Shown: positions 46,093-54,730, numbered from the stretch's first letter. The stretch: 64,000 bases of DNA from 66-474 sp035695065 (GCA_035695065.1 DASSEW010000077.1:1-64000); one strand, 5' to 3'. Notes: generated by a model from the letters alone, not told the origin. Numbers and translations: made by a program.

Positions 46093-49000
46093 ATGGAAAA
46101 CATTTTCTTCGAACGGCCAATTCTCAATTCGCCGTACGCGTACCCTGCGCGCCACTGGGAACTCGATGCGACGGGCCAACCCACTCAAAAGATCGTCGAG
46201 AGCCGACGGCCGGCCGATTTCGTCACTCCGATCCCGAAGCCGCGCCGACAAAGTGGTCAGGGGCAGCAGGGTGATCTCGCGCTCGGAAACGATGCCGGTC
46301 TTTCAACCGAGGCCCAGCAATACGCGCAGGCGGCGATCATTCGTCAGGTCCGCGAGCAGGTGGACCGCTGGCGCCTTCTTCCCGAAGCGCAATGGCGCGT
46401 CACGCCGGAAACCGCGCGCCTTCTGCGCCATTGGCGCCATCACCGGTTCAACGATCTTCGCCCCTTTTTCTGTCAGGTCGAGGCTGCCGAGACCGCGATC
46501 TGGCTGAGCGAGGTCGCGCCCGAGATCGGCAAGGACGGAAAGGCCATCCTGGATCACATGGCCAATGCCAACCGTGATGCCAACCCGGATCTCATGCGCT
46601 TGGCGCTCAAGCTCGCGACCGGTGCCGGCAAGACCACCGTCATGGCCATGTTGATTGCATGGCAGACCGTCAATGCGCTGAGGCGTCCGGCCAGCAAGCG
46701 CTTCAGCCGCGGGTTTCTGGTTGTGACGCCCGGCATCACTATCCGCGATCGTCTGCAGGTGCTGCTGCCCAATGATTCGAACAGCTACTACCGCAGCCGC
46801 GAGCTGGTTCCGCCCGACATGCTTGGCGACATCGAGAAAGCCAAGATAGTCATCACCAACTATCACGCCTTCATGCTGCGCGAACGCGTGCAGCTTTCAG
46901 CGGGCGGTCGTCGGCTACTGCAAGGCCGCCATGGTGATACGGAATTGCAGACGCTGGAAACCGAAGGCCAGATGATCCAGCGCGTCATGCCCGAGCTCAT
47001 GGGCATGAAGAACATCCTGGTCATCAACGACGAAGCTCACCACTGCTATCGCGAGAAGCCGGCCGACGATGCCGACTTCACCGACGATCACGGCAAGCCT
47101 CTCACGGGCGCGGACCTCACCGAAGCGAAGAAAGCCGCTGCCAAGGAAAACGAAGCCGCGCGCGTCTGGATTTCCGGCCTCGAAGCGGTCAATCGCAAAC
47201 TGGGCGTCAGCCGGGTGATGGACCTGTCGGCCACGCCATTCTTCCTGCGCGGATCAGGTTACGCGGAAGGCACCCTGTTTCCATGGACCATGAGCGATTT
47301 CTCGCTGATGGATGCCATCGAGTGTGGCATCGTGAAGCTCCCGCGCGTGCCGGTATCGGACAACATCCCCGGCAACGAAGTCCCGATGTACCGCAACCTC
47401 TGGGATCACATCCGCAAGGACATGCCCAGGAAGGGGCGCGGCAAGGCCGCGTCACTGGATCCGCTCAAGCTGCCGGTCAAGCTGCAGACCGCGCTGGAAG
47501 CGCTCTACGGACATTACGAAAAGGTCTTCGAGACCTGGCGGGACAAGGTCAAGGTTCCGCCCTGCTTCATCATCGTGTGCCAGAACACCGCGGTATCGAA
47601 GCTGGTTTACGACTTCATCTCCGGCTTCGACCGCCAGAACGAAGACGGCACGACAACGGCGGTGCCGGGCCGGTTCGAACTGTTCCGCAATTTCGACGAA
47701 TACGGCAATCCGTTCCCGCGCCCCCACACCTTGTTGATTGACAGCGAACAGCTCGAGTCGGGCGAGGCGCTGGACACGGATTTCCGGGACGCGGCCAGCG
47801 ATGAAATCGAGCGATTCAAGCGCGAAATCATTGCGCGCAAGAACGATCCGCGCGCCGCGGACAACCTGACCGACCAGGATCTCCTGCGCGAAGTGATGAA
47901 CACCGTCGGCAAGGCCGGGCAACTGGGCGAGTCGGTGCGCTGCGTCGTATCGGTTTCCATGCTCACCGAAGGCTGGGATGCCAACACCGTCACCCACGTA
48001 CTCGGCGTGCGCGCCTTCGGTACGCAGCTCTTGTGCGAGCAGGTCGTCGGCCGTGCGCTGCGTCGGCAATCCTATGGACTGAATGCCGATGGGCTGCTTC
48101 CCGTCGAATATGCAGATGTGCTCGGCGTGCCGTTCGATTTCACCGCCAAACCTGTGGTCGCGCCGCCGCAACCGCCTCGCGAAACCGTGCAGGTGAAGGC
48201 CGTGCGGCCGGAACGCGATGCGCTGGAAATCCGCTTTCCGCGTGTCGCCGGCTATCGCGTGGCATTGCCCGAAACGCGCCTCAGCGCGAAATTCGACGAG
48301 GACTCCGTCCTCACGCTGACGCCGGATCTCGTCGGTCCGGCCGTCGTCCACGTTTCCGGCATCATCGGCGAAGGCGTGGATCTGAACCTGAAGCACCTGG
48401 GCGACACGCGCCAGTCCACGTTGCTGTTCCACCTGACGCGCCATCTGCTCGAAACCAGGTGGCGCGACAACGACCAGCCGCCGCAGCTCAATCTGTTCGG
48501 CCAGTTGAAGCGCATCGCCAAGCAGTGGCTGGATACCTGCCTCGTTTGCAAGGGCGGCACCTACCCGGCGCAACTGATTTATCGGCAGCTCGCGGATGCG
48601 GCCTGCGACAAGATCACCGCGGCCATCACCCGTTCGCACATGCACGAGCGGCCGGTGCTGGCGATGCTTGATCCGTACAACCCGGTCGGCTCCACCGCGC
48701 ACGTCAATTTCACCACCACGCGCACCGATCGCTGGGAAACCGACGCGCGCCGCTGCCACGTGAACTGGGTCATCCTCGACAGTGACTGGGAAGGCGAGTT
48801 CTGTCGTGTCGCCGAAGCGCACCCGCGCGTGATCGCCTACGTCAAGAACCGCAACCTCGGGCTCGAAGTGCCTTACCGGTTCGCCTCGGAAAGCCGCACC
48901 TACATCCCGGACTACATCGTCCAGGTGGACGACGGCCACGGCGCAGAGGATCCACTGAACCTCATCGTTGAAATCAAGGGCTATCGCGGCGAGGACGCCA

Positions 49001-49179
49001 AGGAGAAGGCAGCAACGATGCGCACCTACTGGGTGCCCGGTGTCAATAATCTCAGAGATCACGGCCGCTGGGCATTCGCCGAGTTCACCGACGTATGGGC
49101 CATGCAGGAGGACTTTGCCAAGGTGATTGAGGCAGCGTTCGAAGAAATGCTCGACGCGGTGAGCGAGGTGAGCGCATGA
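46093..49179 (+). CDS. Type III-like restriction endonuclease (Res) helicase-nuclease
   Basis: A 1028-residue protein. Walker A KLATGAGKTTVMAM is at residues 173-186, the DEAH box VINDEAHHC at 310-318, LSATPFF at the third motif, and QVVGRALRRQSYG at motif VI. The C-terminal nuclease has YIPDYIVQV and IVEIKGYRG, a PD-(D/E)xK core near residues 938-966. It matches the BPTD_3080-type restriction family that pairs with large Mod-like methyltransferases. All catalytic motifs look intact, in contrast to the split mod gene downstream. ATG at 46093 follows AGGGG. It opens the defence operon. Confidence 0.9.
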   Translation: MENIFFERPILNSPYAYPARHWELDATGQPTQKIVESRRPADFVTPIPKPRRQSGQGQQGDLALGNDAGLSTEAQQYAQAAIIRQVREQVDRWRLLPEAQWRVTPETARLLRHWRHHRFNDLRPFFCQVEAAETAIWLSEVAPEIGKDGKAILDHMANANRDANPDLMRLALKLATGAGKTTVMAMLIAWQTVNALRRPASKRFSRGFLVVTPGITIRDRLQVLLPNDSNSYYRSRELVPPDMLGDIEKAKIVITNYHAFMLRERVQLSAGGRRLLQGRHGDTELQTLETEGQMIQRVMPELMGMKNILVINDEAHHCYREKPADDADFTDDHGKPLTGADLTEAKKAAAKENEAARVWISGLEAVNRKLGVSRVMDLSATPFFLRGSGYAEGTLFPWTMSDFSLMDAIECGIVKLPRVPVSDNIPGNEVPMYRNLWDHIRKDMPRKGRGKAASLDPLKLPVKLQTALEALYGHYEKVFETWRDKVKVPPCFIIVCQNTAVSKLVYDFISGFDRQNEDGTTTAVPGRFELFRNFDEYGNPFPRPHTLLIDSEQLESGEALDTDFRDAASDEIERFKREIIARKNDPRAADNLTDQDLLREVMNTVGKAGQLGESVRCVVSVSMLTEGWDANTVTHVLGVRAFGTQLLCEQVVGRALRRQSYGLNADGLLPVEYADVLGVPFDFTAKPVVAPPQPPRETVQVKAVRPERDALEIRFPRVAGYRVALPETRLSAKFDEDSVLTLTPDLVGPAVVHVSGIIGEGVDLNLKHLGDTRQSTLLFHLTRHLLETRWRDNDQPPQLNLFGQLKRIAKQWLDTCLVCKGGTYPAQLIYRQLADAACDKITAAITRSHMHERPVLAMLDPYNPVGSTAHVNFTTTRTDRWETDARRCHVNWVILDSDWEGEFCRVAEAHPRVIAYVKNRNLGLEVPYRFASESRTYIPDYIVQVDDGHGAEDPLNLIVEIKGYRGEDAKEKAATMRTYWVPGVNNLRDHGRWAFAEFTDVWAMQEDFAKVIEAAFEEMLDAVSEVSA

Positions 49180-49304
49180 GCAACCATGTCCAGTTGTGGG
49201 GACTTCCTATACGCATTCCCGGTGACCTGTATCGAAGCCAGCCGCTTTCTATACATGTCCCGTCGCAACCGCCTGCTTCGATCACAGGCGCCGTACGGCC
49301 ATGA
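49176..49304 (+). CDS. 42-codon ORF coupled to res and fic at both ends
   Basis: The reading frame begins at an ATG at 49176-49178 that shares ATGA with the res stop (49177-49179). It ends at a TGA (49302-49304) that shares ATGA with the fic start (49301). It encodes a 42-residue peptide starting MSNHVQLWGLPIRIPGDLYR and containing a proline-rich end (SQPPASITGAVRP). No family is known. The exact coupling on both sides supports translation, but the peptide has no other evidence; it could instead only pass ribosomes from res to fic. Confidence 0.55.
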   Translation: MSNHVQLWGLPIRIPGDLYRSQPLSIHVPSQPPASITGAVRP

Positions 49305-50434
49305 AATTCGAGACGTTCAAGGCCGGTCGCTGGCACCAACGCATCCAGTACAAGAGTTTCGAGCCGACGCCGGTCGATCACGATTGGACGTGGGAAGACT
49401 CCGGCATCAACGTGCTGCTGGAATCGGCCAACCGCGCCCTGGGTGAGCTAAATGCCTTCTCGCTGATCGTGCCGGACATCGACCTGTTCATCCAAATGCA
49501 CGTGGTCAAGGAGGCGCAGAAATCGAGCCGTATCGAGGGCACGCAAACCGACGTCAACGAAGCGCTTTTACCCGAAGACCATATCCGCCCAGAAGCCCGC
49601 GACGACTGGCGCGAAGTCCGCAACTACATCGACGCCATAAACGGTGCGCTCGCCAGCCTGGACAAGCTGCCACTTTCGAACCGGCTGCTCCGGCAGGCGC
49701 ACGCGACGCTGTTGGGTGGTGCACGCGGCGAGCACAAGCTGCCGGGTGAATTCCGTACCAGCCAGAACTGGATTGGCGGATCAGGCTTGGCAGACGCGGC
49801 CTTCATCCCGCCGCACCATGAAGGCGTTCCAGAATTGATGAGTGACCTGGAACGCTTCTGGCACAACGAAGCCGTTGCGGTGCCCCACCTGATTCGTGCC
49901 GCCATCAGCCATTACCAGTTCGAGACCATCCATCCGTTTCTCGACGGCAATGGGCGTATCGGCCGCCTGTTCATTCCGCTGTACCTCGTCAGCAACGGCC
50001 TGCTCGCCAAACCCTCGTTATATCTCTCGGATTTTTTCGAGCGCAACCGCGCCAGCTATTACGACGCGCTGATGCGCGTGCGCCTTGCCAACGACCTGAT
50101 CCATTGGGTGCGATTCTTCCTGCAGGGCGTGGCCGAAACCGCCACCAAGGGCAGGGAAGTGTTTCGGCAGATTCTTGCGCTGCGCACGGATGTCGAGCAG
50201 CGCATCCTCACCCTCGGCAAGCGCGTGCCGAATGCGCGCGCCGCGCTCAATGTGCTGTACCGCAAGCCGCTGATTGCCGCGGCCGAGCTGGAGCAGGCCA
50301 TGGGTGTCTCCAACCCCACGGCGCAAAAGTTGCTGCGGGACATGGAGCGGCTGGGGATCCTCTCGGAAACCACGGGCCAGATGCGCGACCGCTTGTTTGC
50401 CTTCGGGCCTTACCTAAGACTGTTTCTAATGTAA
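49301..50434 (+). CDS. Fic family protein with inhibitory motif and C-terminal winged helix
   Basis: A 377-residue protein. The Fic motif HPFLDGNGRIGR is at residues 211-222, with the catalytic His. An N-terminal alpha-inh motif of the S/T-x3-E-G/N class, SSRIEGT, lies at 75-81 in front of the fold, so it is likely auto-inhibited. The C-terminal 70 residues (LIAAAELEQAMGVSNPTAQK) look like a winged helix-turn-helix. Fic enzymes transfer AMP or related groups to target proteins. The gene is translationally coupled to the ORF at 49176-49304 and its stop lies in an 11-bp-arm palindrome. Confidence 0.92.
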   Translation: MKFETFKAGRWHQRIQYKSFEPTPVDHDWTWEDSGINVLLESANRALGELNAFSLIVPDIDLFIQMHVVKEAQKSSRIEGTQTDVNEALLPEDHIRPEARDDWREVRNYIDAINGALASLDKLPLSNRLLRQAHATLLGGARGEHKLPGEFRTSQNWIGGSGLADAAFIPPHHEGVPELMSDLERFWHNEAVAVPHLIRAAISHYQFETIHPFLDGNGRIGRLFIPLYLVSNGLLAKPSLYLSDFFERNRASYYDALMRVRLANDLIHWVRFFLQGVAETATKGREVFRQILALRTDVEQRILTLGKRVPNARAALNVLYRKPLIAAAELEQAMGVSNPTAQKLLRDMERLGILSETTGQMRDRLFAFGPYLRLFLM

Positions 50435-50456
50435 CGAAAACGGACTTTCGTTACAT
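50429..50456. promoter_or_regulatory. 28-bp palindrome spanning the fic stop, upstream of mod
   Basis: The arms ATGTAACGAAA (50429-50439) and TTTCGTTACAT (50446-50456) are exact reverse complements with a 6-nt spacer. It begins in the last codons of fic and lies 60 bp before the mod ATG. Perfect symmetry and moderate AT content fit a dimeric regulator's operator better than a terminator, as no T-run follows. The Fic C-terminal winged helix is one candidate binder. Confidence 0.6.
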
Positions 50457-50515
50457 AGCTGGCCGTGTAGAGAAAAGTTCCACGAAACACACCCGGATTC
50501 AACAGGTTGCCAACC

Positions 50516-51952
50516 ATGCCCCGCAGACCGCCCCAACCCAAGACCATCGCCACCTTGAAGCACAAGGAGGCGAAACGCACCAACATCCCGACCGCGGAAT
50601 ACCAGTCGGTGATGGAGGCCGAGGACAAGGCGCCGGTGAAGGTGCACTACCCGCGCGGTGCGAAGGGTCTGGTGCAGGAAAAGGAAACGCGCAACCGCGA
50701 TCTCGATCCGCAACTGGTCTGGCGCGGCAAGGACCAGCAGGACTGGTCCGACCTCGTGGTCAACGCGCCGCCGCTCTACATCCAGGAAAAGGTCAAGCCC
50801 AAGGTCCTGATTGACGACCTACTCAAGGAATCCAGTCGCGGCGAAGCGCAGCAGTCAGGCGGCATGGCCGACCTGTTCTCCGACTTCAACGGCCTGCCCG
50901 AAGGCGCGGACAAGACCGACTTCTACCACTACGAGGGCAACTGGCAGAACCGCATGATCCTCGGCGATTCACTGCAGGTGATGGCCAGCCTGGCCGAGCG
51001 CGAGGGCCTGCGCGGCAAGGTGCAGTGCATCTACTTCGATCCGCCTTACGGCATCAAATTCAATTCCAACTTCCAGTGGTCCACCACCAGCCGCGACGTC
51101 AAGGACGGCAACGCCGAGCACATCACCCGCGAGCCCGAGCAGGTCAAGGCTTTCCGCGACACTTGGCGCGACGGCATCCATTCCTACCTCACGTACCTCC
51201 GCGACCGGCTGACCGTGGCGCGCGACCTGTTGACCGAATCCGGCTCGATCTTCGTGCAGATAGGTGATGAGAACGTCCACCGCGTGAGGGCGGTGATGGA
51301 TGAGGTGTTTGGGGATGAGAACCACATTTGCGATATCGCGTTCCAGAAGACTGTTGGACAAACATCAGAGTTTGTTCCTTCGACGTTTGACTACGCGTTG
51401 TGGTACTCAAGATCAAAAGGTGCAACAAAATTCAGGCGCATACTCCAATTGCGACCAGATTATGTAGAGGAACGCAACTACACGTATGTCGAGCTCACCG
51501 ATGGACGAGCACTGAGCGGATCGAAGGCTTCGTCGCTGACCGCTAAGGAGTTGGCCCATTCCCGCAGCTTCCGCACCGACAACATCACCTCGCAAACCGG
51601 ATCCGAAACAAGCAGATTTCCCTTCTCGTTTGAAGGCCGGTCTTTTGTCCCCTCGACGACGCGAGGATGGTCGACCTCTGAAGGCGGTCTAACGCGACTA
51701 TCTCACGCGAATAAACTGATCGGCCTTACGTCGGTTCTTTGCTATCGCAGATACGCGGAGGACGGGCAATACGCTTCGATTCCTAGTTATTGGGGCGATG
51801 TAGCGTTCGGCACTGCTACCGGTAAGACGTACATCGTGCAAACCGCGACCGAGGTTATCCAACGTTGCGTTCTGATGACCACCGACCCCGGCGACCTGGT
51901 GCTGGACCCGACCTGCGGCTCCGGCACCACGGCCTACGTCGCCGAGCAATGA
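50516..51952 (+). CDS. Mod N-terminal part: methyltransferase catalytic region up to motif I
   Basis: A 478-residue product. YFDPPYG at about residues 173-179 is the N6-adenine methyltransferase motif IV; a variable segment (the target-recognition region) lies at about 250-455; and LDPTCGSGTTAYVAEQ is motif I at the very end. This order is that of beta-class enzymes. The TGA follows motif I by seven codons, so the remainder of the SAM-binding fold (ITIDTSRVALALAR) is missing. ATG at 50516 is preceded by ACAGG; a TTG nine bases upstream is unlikely. Confidence 0.75.
   Translation: MPRRPPQPKTIATLKHKEAKRTNIPTAEYQSVMEAEDKAPVKVHYPRGAKGLVQEKETRNRDLDPQLVWRGKDQQDWSDLVVNAPPLYIQEKVKPKVLIDDLLKESSRGEAQQSGGMADLFSDFNGLPEGADKTDFYHYEGNWQNRMILGDSLQVMASLAEREGLRGKVQCIYFDPPYGIKFNSNFQWSTTSRDVKDGNAEHITREPEQVKAFRDTWRDGIHSYLTYLRDRLTVARDLLTESGSIFVQIGDENVHRVRAVMDEVFGDENHICDIAFQKTVGQTSEFVPSTFDYALWYSRSKGATKFRRILQLRPDYVEERNYTYVELTDGRALSGSKASSLTAKELAHSRSFRTDNITSQTGSETSRFPFSFEGRSFVPSTTRGWSTSEGGLTRLSHANKLIGLTSVLCYRRYAEDGQYASIPSYWGDVAFGTATGKTYIVQTATEVIQRCVLMTTDPGDLVLDPTCGSGTTAYVAEQ
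51260..51880. other. AT-richer segment of mod, predicted target-recognition domain
   Basis: Between about 51260 and 51880 base composition and codon use shift to AT-rich (for example AGATCAAAAGGTGCAACAAA), then return to GC-rich. The segment lies between motif IV and motif I, where beta-class methyltransferases have the target-recognition domain. It looks like an exchanged recognition module. Confidence 0.5.
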
Positions 51953-51985
51953 GGCCGGCGCTGGATCACCATCGACACCTCGCGC

Positions 51986-53422
51986 GTGGCGCTCGCGCTG
52001 GCCCGCGCCCGCATCATGGGCGCGCGCTATCCGTATTACCTGTTGACCGATTCGAAGGAAGGCCAGCTCAAGGAAGCCGAAGTCACCCGCAGCGTGCCCA
52101 AGGCCACGCCGACCTGGGGCAACATCGGCATGGGTTTCGTATATGAGCGCGTGCCGCACATCACACTCAAGTCCATTGCCAACAACGCCGAGATCGACGT
52201 CATCTGGGACAAGTACGAAGCCCAGCTTGCACCACTGCGCGAAACACTCACCGCCGCGCTGCCGAAGGATTGGCTGAAGCAGTACCGCAGCAAGCAGAAC
52301 TACACCGCCGAGGTGCCGCCCGAGATCCAGGAATGGGAAGTGCCGCGGGAGCCGCCCGCCGACTGGTCGAAAGAGGCCAAGGCGCTGGTCGCGGAGTTCT
52401 GGAAACTGCGCATCGCGCGGCAGAAGGAAATGGACGCTTCCATCGCCGCCAAGGCCGACTCCGAATACCTCTACGACAAGCCCTACGAAGACAACAAGAA
52501 GGTCCGCGTGGCCGGCCCGTTCACGGTGGAAAGCCTGATCCCGCACCGCATGCTGTCCGTGGACGAGGACGACGAGCTGGTTGATGGCGTCAAGGAATCG
52601 GTCGGCGACGAGCGCGACTTCGCGCGGATGGTGCTGGAAAACCTGCGCACCGCCGGCGTGCAGCAGGCCCACAAGGACGACCGCATCACCTTCACCTCGC
52701 TCGCGCCCTGGCCCGGCGAACTGATCTGCGGCGAAGGCCGCTACCTGGAAGGCACCAAGGAAAAGCGCGCCGGCATCTTCATCGGCCCCGAGTTCGGCAC
52801 CGTCTCGCGGCCCGACCTGGTGGAAGCCGCGCGCGAAGCCGGCGACGCTGGCTTCGACGTGCTGATCGCCTGCGCCTTCGGCTACGACGCCCATTCCGCC
52901 GAATTCGAGAAACTCGGCCGCATCCCGGTGCTGAAGGCGCGCATGAACGCCGACCTGCACATGGCCGACGACCTGAAGAACACCGGCAAGGGCAACCTGT
53001 TCGTGATCTTCGGCGAACCCGACATTGACGTGCTGCCTGTGCTCCCCTCTCCCGCCGGGAGAGGGGCTGGGGGTGAGGGTTCGGGTCCCGAAATGATTCA
53101 GGTCAAGGTCAACGGCGTGGACGTGTTCAAGCCGCAGACCGGCGAAGTCGTCAGCGACGGCCCCGACGGCATCGCCTGCTGGTTCGTGGACACCGACTAC
53201 AACGGCGAATCCTTCTTCGTCCGCCAAGCCTACTTCCTCGGCGCCAACGACCCCTACAAGTCACTCAAGACCACGTTGAAAGCCGAAATCAACAGTGAGG
53301 CCTGGGAAACCCTGCACAGCGACACCTCCCGCCCGTTCCCCAAACCCAAAGACCACCGCATCGCGGTTAAAGTGATTAACCACCTCGGGGACGAGGTGAT
53401 GAAGGTGTTCAAGGTGAGCTGA
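51986..53422 (+). CDS. Mod C-terminal part
   Basis: A frame of 478 residues from a GTG at 51986. It begins in the continuing SAM fold (RVALALARARIMGARYPYY) and then has the C-terminal domain of these Mod proteins (GFVYERVPHITLKSIANN, then KEKRAGIFIGPEFGTVSRPDL). A repeat-derived segment LPSPAGRGAGGEG is read in frame at about residue 353. Whether it is made separately depends on re-initiation at this GTG; no good ribosome-binding site is seen. It would not have a methyltransferase catalytic site alone. Confidence 0.6.
   Translation: MALALARARIMGARYPYYLLTDSKEGQLKEAEVTRSVPKATPTWGNIGMGFVYERVPHITLKSIANNAEIDVIWDKYEAQLAPLRETLTAALPKDWLKQYRSKQNYTAEVPPEIQEWEVPREPPADWSKEAKALVAEFWKLRIARQKEMDASIAAKADSEYLYDKPYEDNKKVRVAGPFTVESLIPHRMLSVDEDDELVDGVKESVGDERDFARMVLENLRTAGVQQAHKDDRITFTSLAPWPGELICGEGRYLEGTKEKRAGIFIGPEFGTVSRPDLVEAAREAGDAGFDVLIACAFGYDAHSAEFEKLGRIPVLKARMNADLHMADDLKNTGKGNLFVIFGEPDIDVLPVLPSPAGRGAGGEGSGPEMIQVKVNGVDVFKPQTGEVVSDGPDGIACWFVDTDYNGESFFVRQAYFLGANDPYKSLKTTLKAEINSEAWETLHSDTSRPFPKPKDHRIAVKVINHLGDEVMKVFKVS
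53042..53086. repeat. CCCTCTCCC/GGGAGAGGG palindrome inside mod
   Basis: CCCCTCTCCCGCCGGGAGAG is followed by GGGCTGGGGGTGAGGGTTCG. It is the same family as the lhr copies and is read in the mod frame without a stop. Confidence 0.88.
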
Positions 53423-53476
53423 GGCATCCCACCCGGCTCTTTGCTCCGCCTGAACAATTTGAGTGAAATTAGAGAA

Positions 53477-53515
53477 TTTATGTGTTATCCATAAACTAGC
53501 AAATATCGCTACAAT
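53477..53515 (+). promoter_or_regulatory. Possible promoter/operator of the AAA ATPase gene
   Basis: An AT-rich stretch after mod holds TTTATG (53477-53482) and CATAAA (53490-53495), a 6-bp inverted repeat, and TACAAT (53510-53515), a good -10 hexamer. If used, transcription would begin at about the ATG at 53523, giving a leaderless mRNA. No fitting -35 hexamer is clear. Confidence 0.33.
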
Positions 53516-53522
53516 CCGGACC

Positions 53523-54716
53523 ATGGATCCGATCACAAACCCGTTTGCCCCCGGCGCCGGCACGCCGCCGCCGGAACTCGCCGGTCGAGACGAGCTGCGC
53601 AATGCCGTACGGATCGCTGCCGAAAGGGTCCGCCGCGGGCTGCCGGCGAAAAGCCTGTTGATGGTGGGCCTTCGCGGCGTCGGCAAGACCGTGTTGCTGG
53701 ATCGCATGCGCGACGACGCAGAGGCGTCGGGCATTCAGACCATCCGGATCGAGGCACCCGAGAACCGATCATTGCCGGCGCTGCTGGCTCCCCAACTTCG
53801 GCAAGCTCTGTTGCGTTTGTCGAGAAACAAGCAAGCGCGCGAACTCGGGCATCGGGCGTTGCGTGCCTTGGCGGGTTTCGCCCAGGCTTTGAAGTTCAAG
53901 TATCAGGATATCGAAGTCGGCCTTGATTTCGACCCGGAGCCCGGGCTTGCCGACAACGGCGATCTGGAACACGACCTGCAGGCATTGCTGGAGGCGGCGG
54001 GTCAGGCGGCGCAGAAGGCAGGCACGGCCCTGGTCATGTTCGTTGATGAACTCCAGTATGTCGAAGAAGAGCAGCTGGCGGCTCTGATCGTGGCCATGCA
54101 TCGCGCCGCCCAGCGCAAGTTGCCGGTGATGCTTGTCGGCGCAGGCTTGCCGCAACTGCGGGGGCGCATGGGCGATGCGAAATCCTATGCCGAAAGGCTG
54201 TTCGATTTTCCCGAAGTGGGAGAGCTCACCCCCGATGCTGCCGCACTCGCGATAAAAAAGCCGCTTGCGGATCTGAAGGTCCGAATTGAAGAACAGGCAT
54301 TGAAGCGAGTTCTTCAGGAGACTCACCGCTATCCGTATTTTCTGCAGGAATGGGGAAAGCAGGTGTGGGACATCGCTCCCGAATCCCCCATACGATTGGT
54401 CGACGTGAAAGCGGCTTCGAGCGAGGCCTTGGCCGGCCTAGACGAGAGCTTTTTCCGCGTGCGGTTCGATCGCCTCACTCCGGCCGAAAAAAAGTATCTG
54501 CGGGCGATGGCCGAGCTTGGGCCCGGCCCCCATCGCTCGGGTGACGTTGCCGAGGAACTCGGTCGCAAAGTGACTTCATTGGGGCCGACACGGAATCAAT
54601 TGATAGCCAAAGGCATGGTCTGGAGTCCCAGCCACGGGGATACCGCATTTACTGTCCCGCTGTTCGATGAGTTCATGAAACGCATCATGCCTGACGCCGA
54701 TTGGCGCGATGCCTGA
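53523..54716 (+). CDS. AAA-type ATP-binding protein of a defence island
   Basis: A 397-residue protein. GLRGVGKTVLLDRM (residues 49-62) is Walker A, LVMFVDELQYVEEEQ near 170 is Walker B, and VMLVGAGLPQL a sensor-like block; the C-terminal third has a winged-helix-like segment (KVTSLGPTRNQLIAKGMV). It belongs to the broad group of ATPases with similarity to the orc1/cdc6-like and STAND fold, often found beside nucleases or toxins in defence regions. ATG at 53523 is preceded by an AT-rich promoter-like region. The helicase gene starts 14 bp downstream, so the two are one unit. Confidence 0.8.
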   Translation: MDPITNPFAPGAGTPPPELAGRDELRNAVRIAAERVRRGLPAKSLLMVGLRGVGKTVLLDRMRDDAEASGIQTIRIEAPENRSLPALLAPQLRQALLRLSRNKQARELGHRALRALAGFAQALKFKYQDIEVGLDFDPEPGLADNGDLEHDLQALLEAAGQAAQKAGTALVMFVDELQYVEEEQLAALIVAMHRAAQRKLPVMLVGAGLPQLRGRMGDAKSYAERLFDFPEVGELTPDAAALAIKKPLADLKVRIEEQALKRVLQETHRYPYFLQEWGKQVWDIAPESPIRLVDVKAASSEALAGLDESFFRVRFDRLTPAEKKYLRAMAELGPGPHRSGDVAEELGRKVTSLGPTRNQLIAKGMVWSPSHGDTAFTVPLFDEFMKRIMPDADWRDA

Positions 54717-54730
54717 ATGCAAAGCTGGCC

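Larger units (their letters stand above)
50516..53422 (+). pseudogene. Type III-like DNA methyltransferase gene (mod) interrupted by one in-frame TGA
   Basis: From the ATG at 50516 to the stop at 53422 there are 969 codons in one frame with a single internal stop, TGA at 51950-51952. The first half ends ...GTTAYVAEQ and the second continues GRRWITIDTS, so the frame and homology are continuous; close relatives have Trp-Gly (TGG) at this point. Thus a G-to-A change of TGG would explain it. Either the gene is broken, the TGA is read through, or two proteins are made. No frameshift is present. Confidence 0.7.

Noticed and set aside
47452..49062. A 536-codon minus-strand frame over the restriction gene
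   Set aside because: Shadow of the Res coding sequence, lacking any motif or start signal.
51698..53227. A 509-codon minus-strand frame over mod
   Set aside because: Antisense shadow; the plus strand matches the Mod family on both sides of the TGA.
50510..53422. Selenocysteine at the TGA of mod
   Set aside because: Family members have Trp here, no SECIS-like hairpin is evident just downstream, and no selenoprotein genes are seen; a nonsense change, readthrough or sequencing error is simpler.
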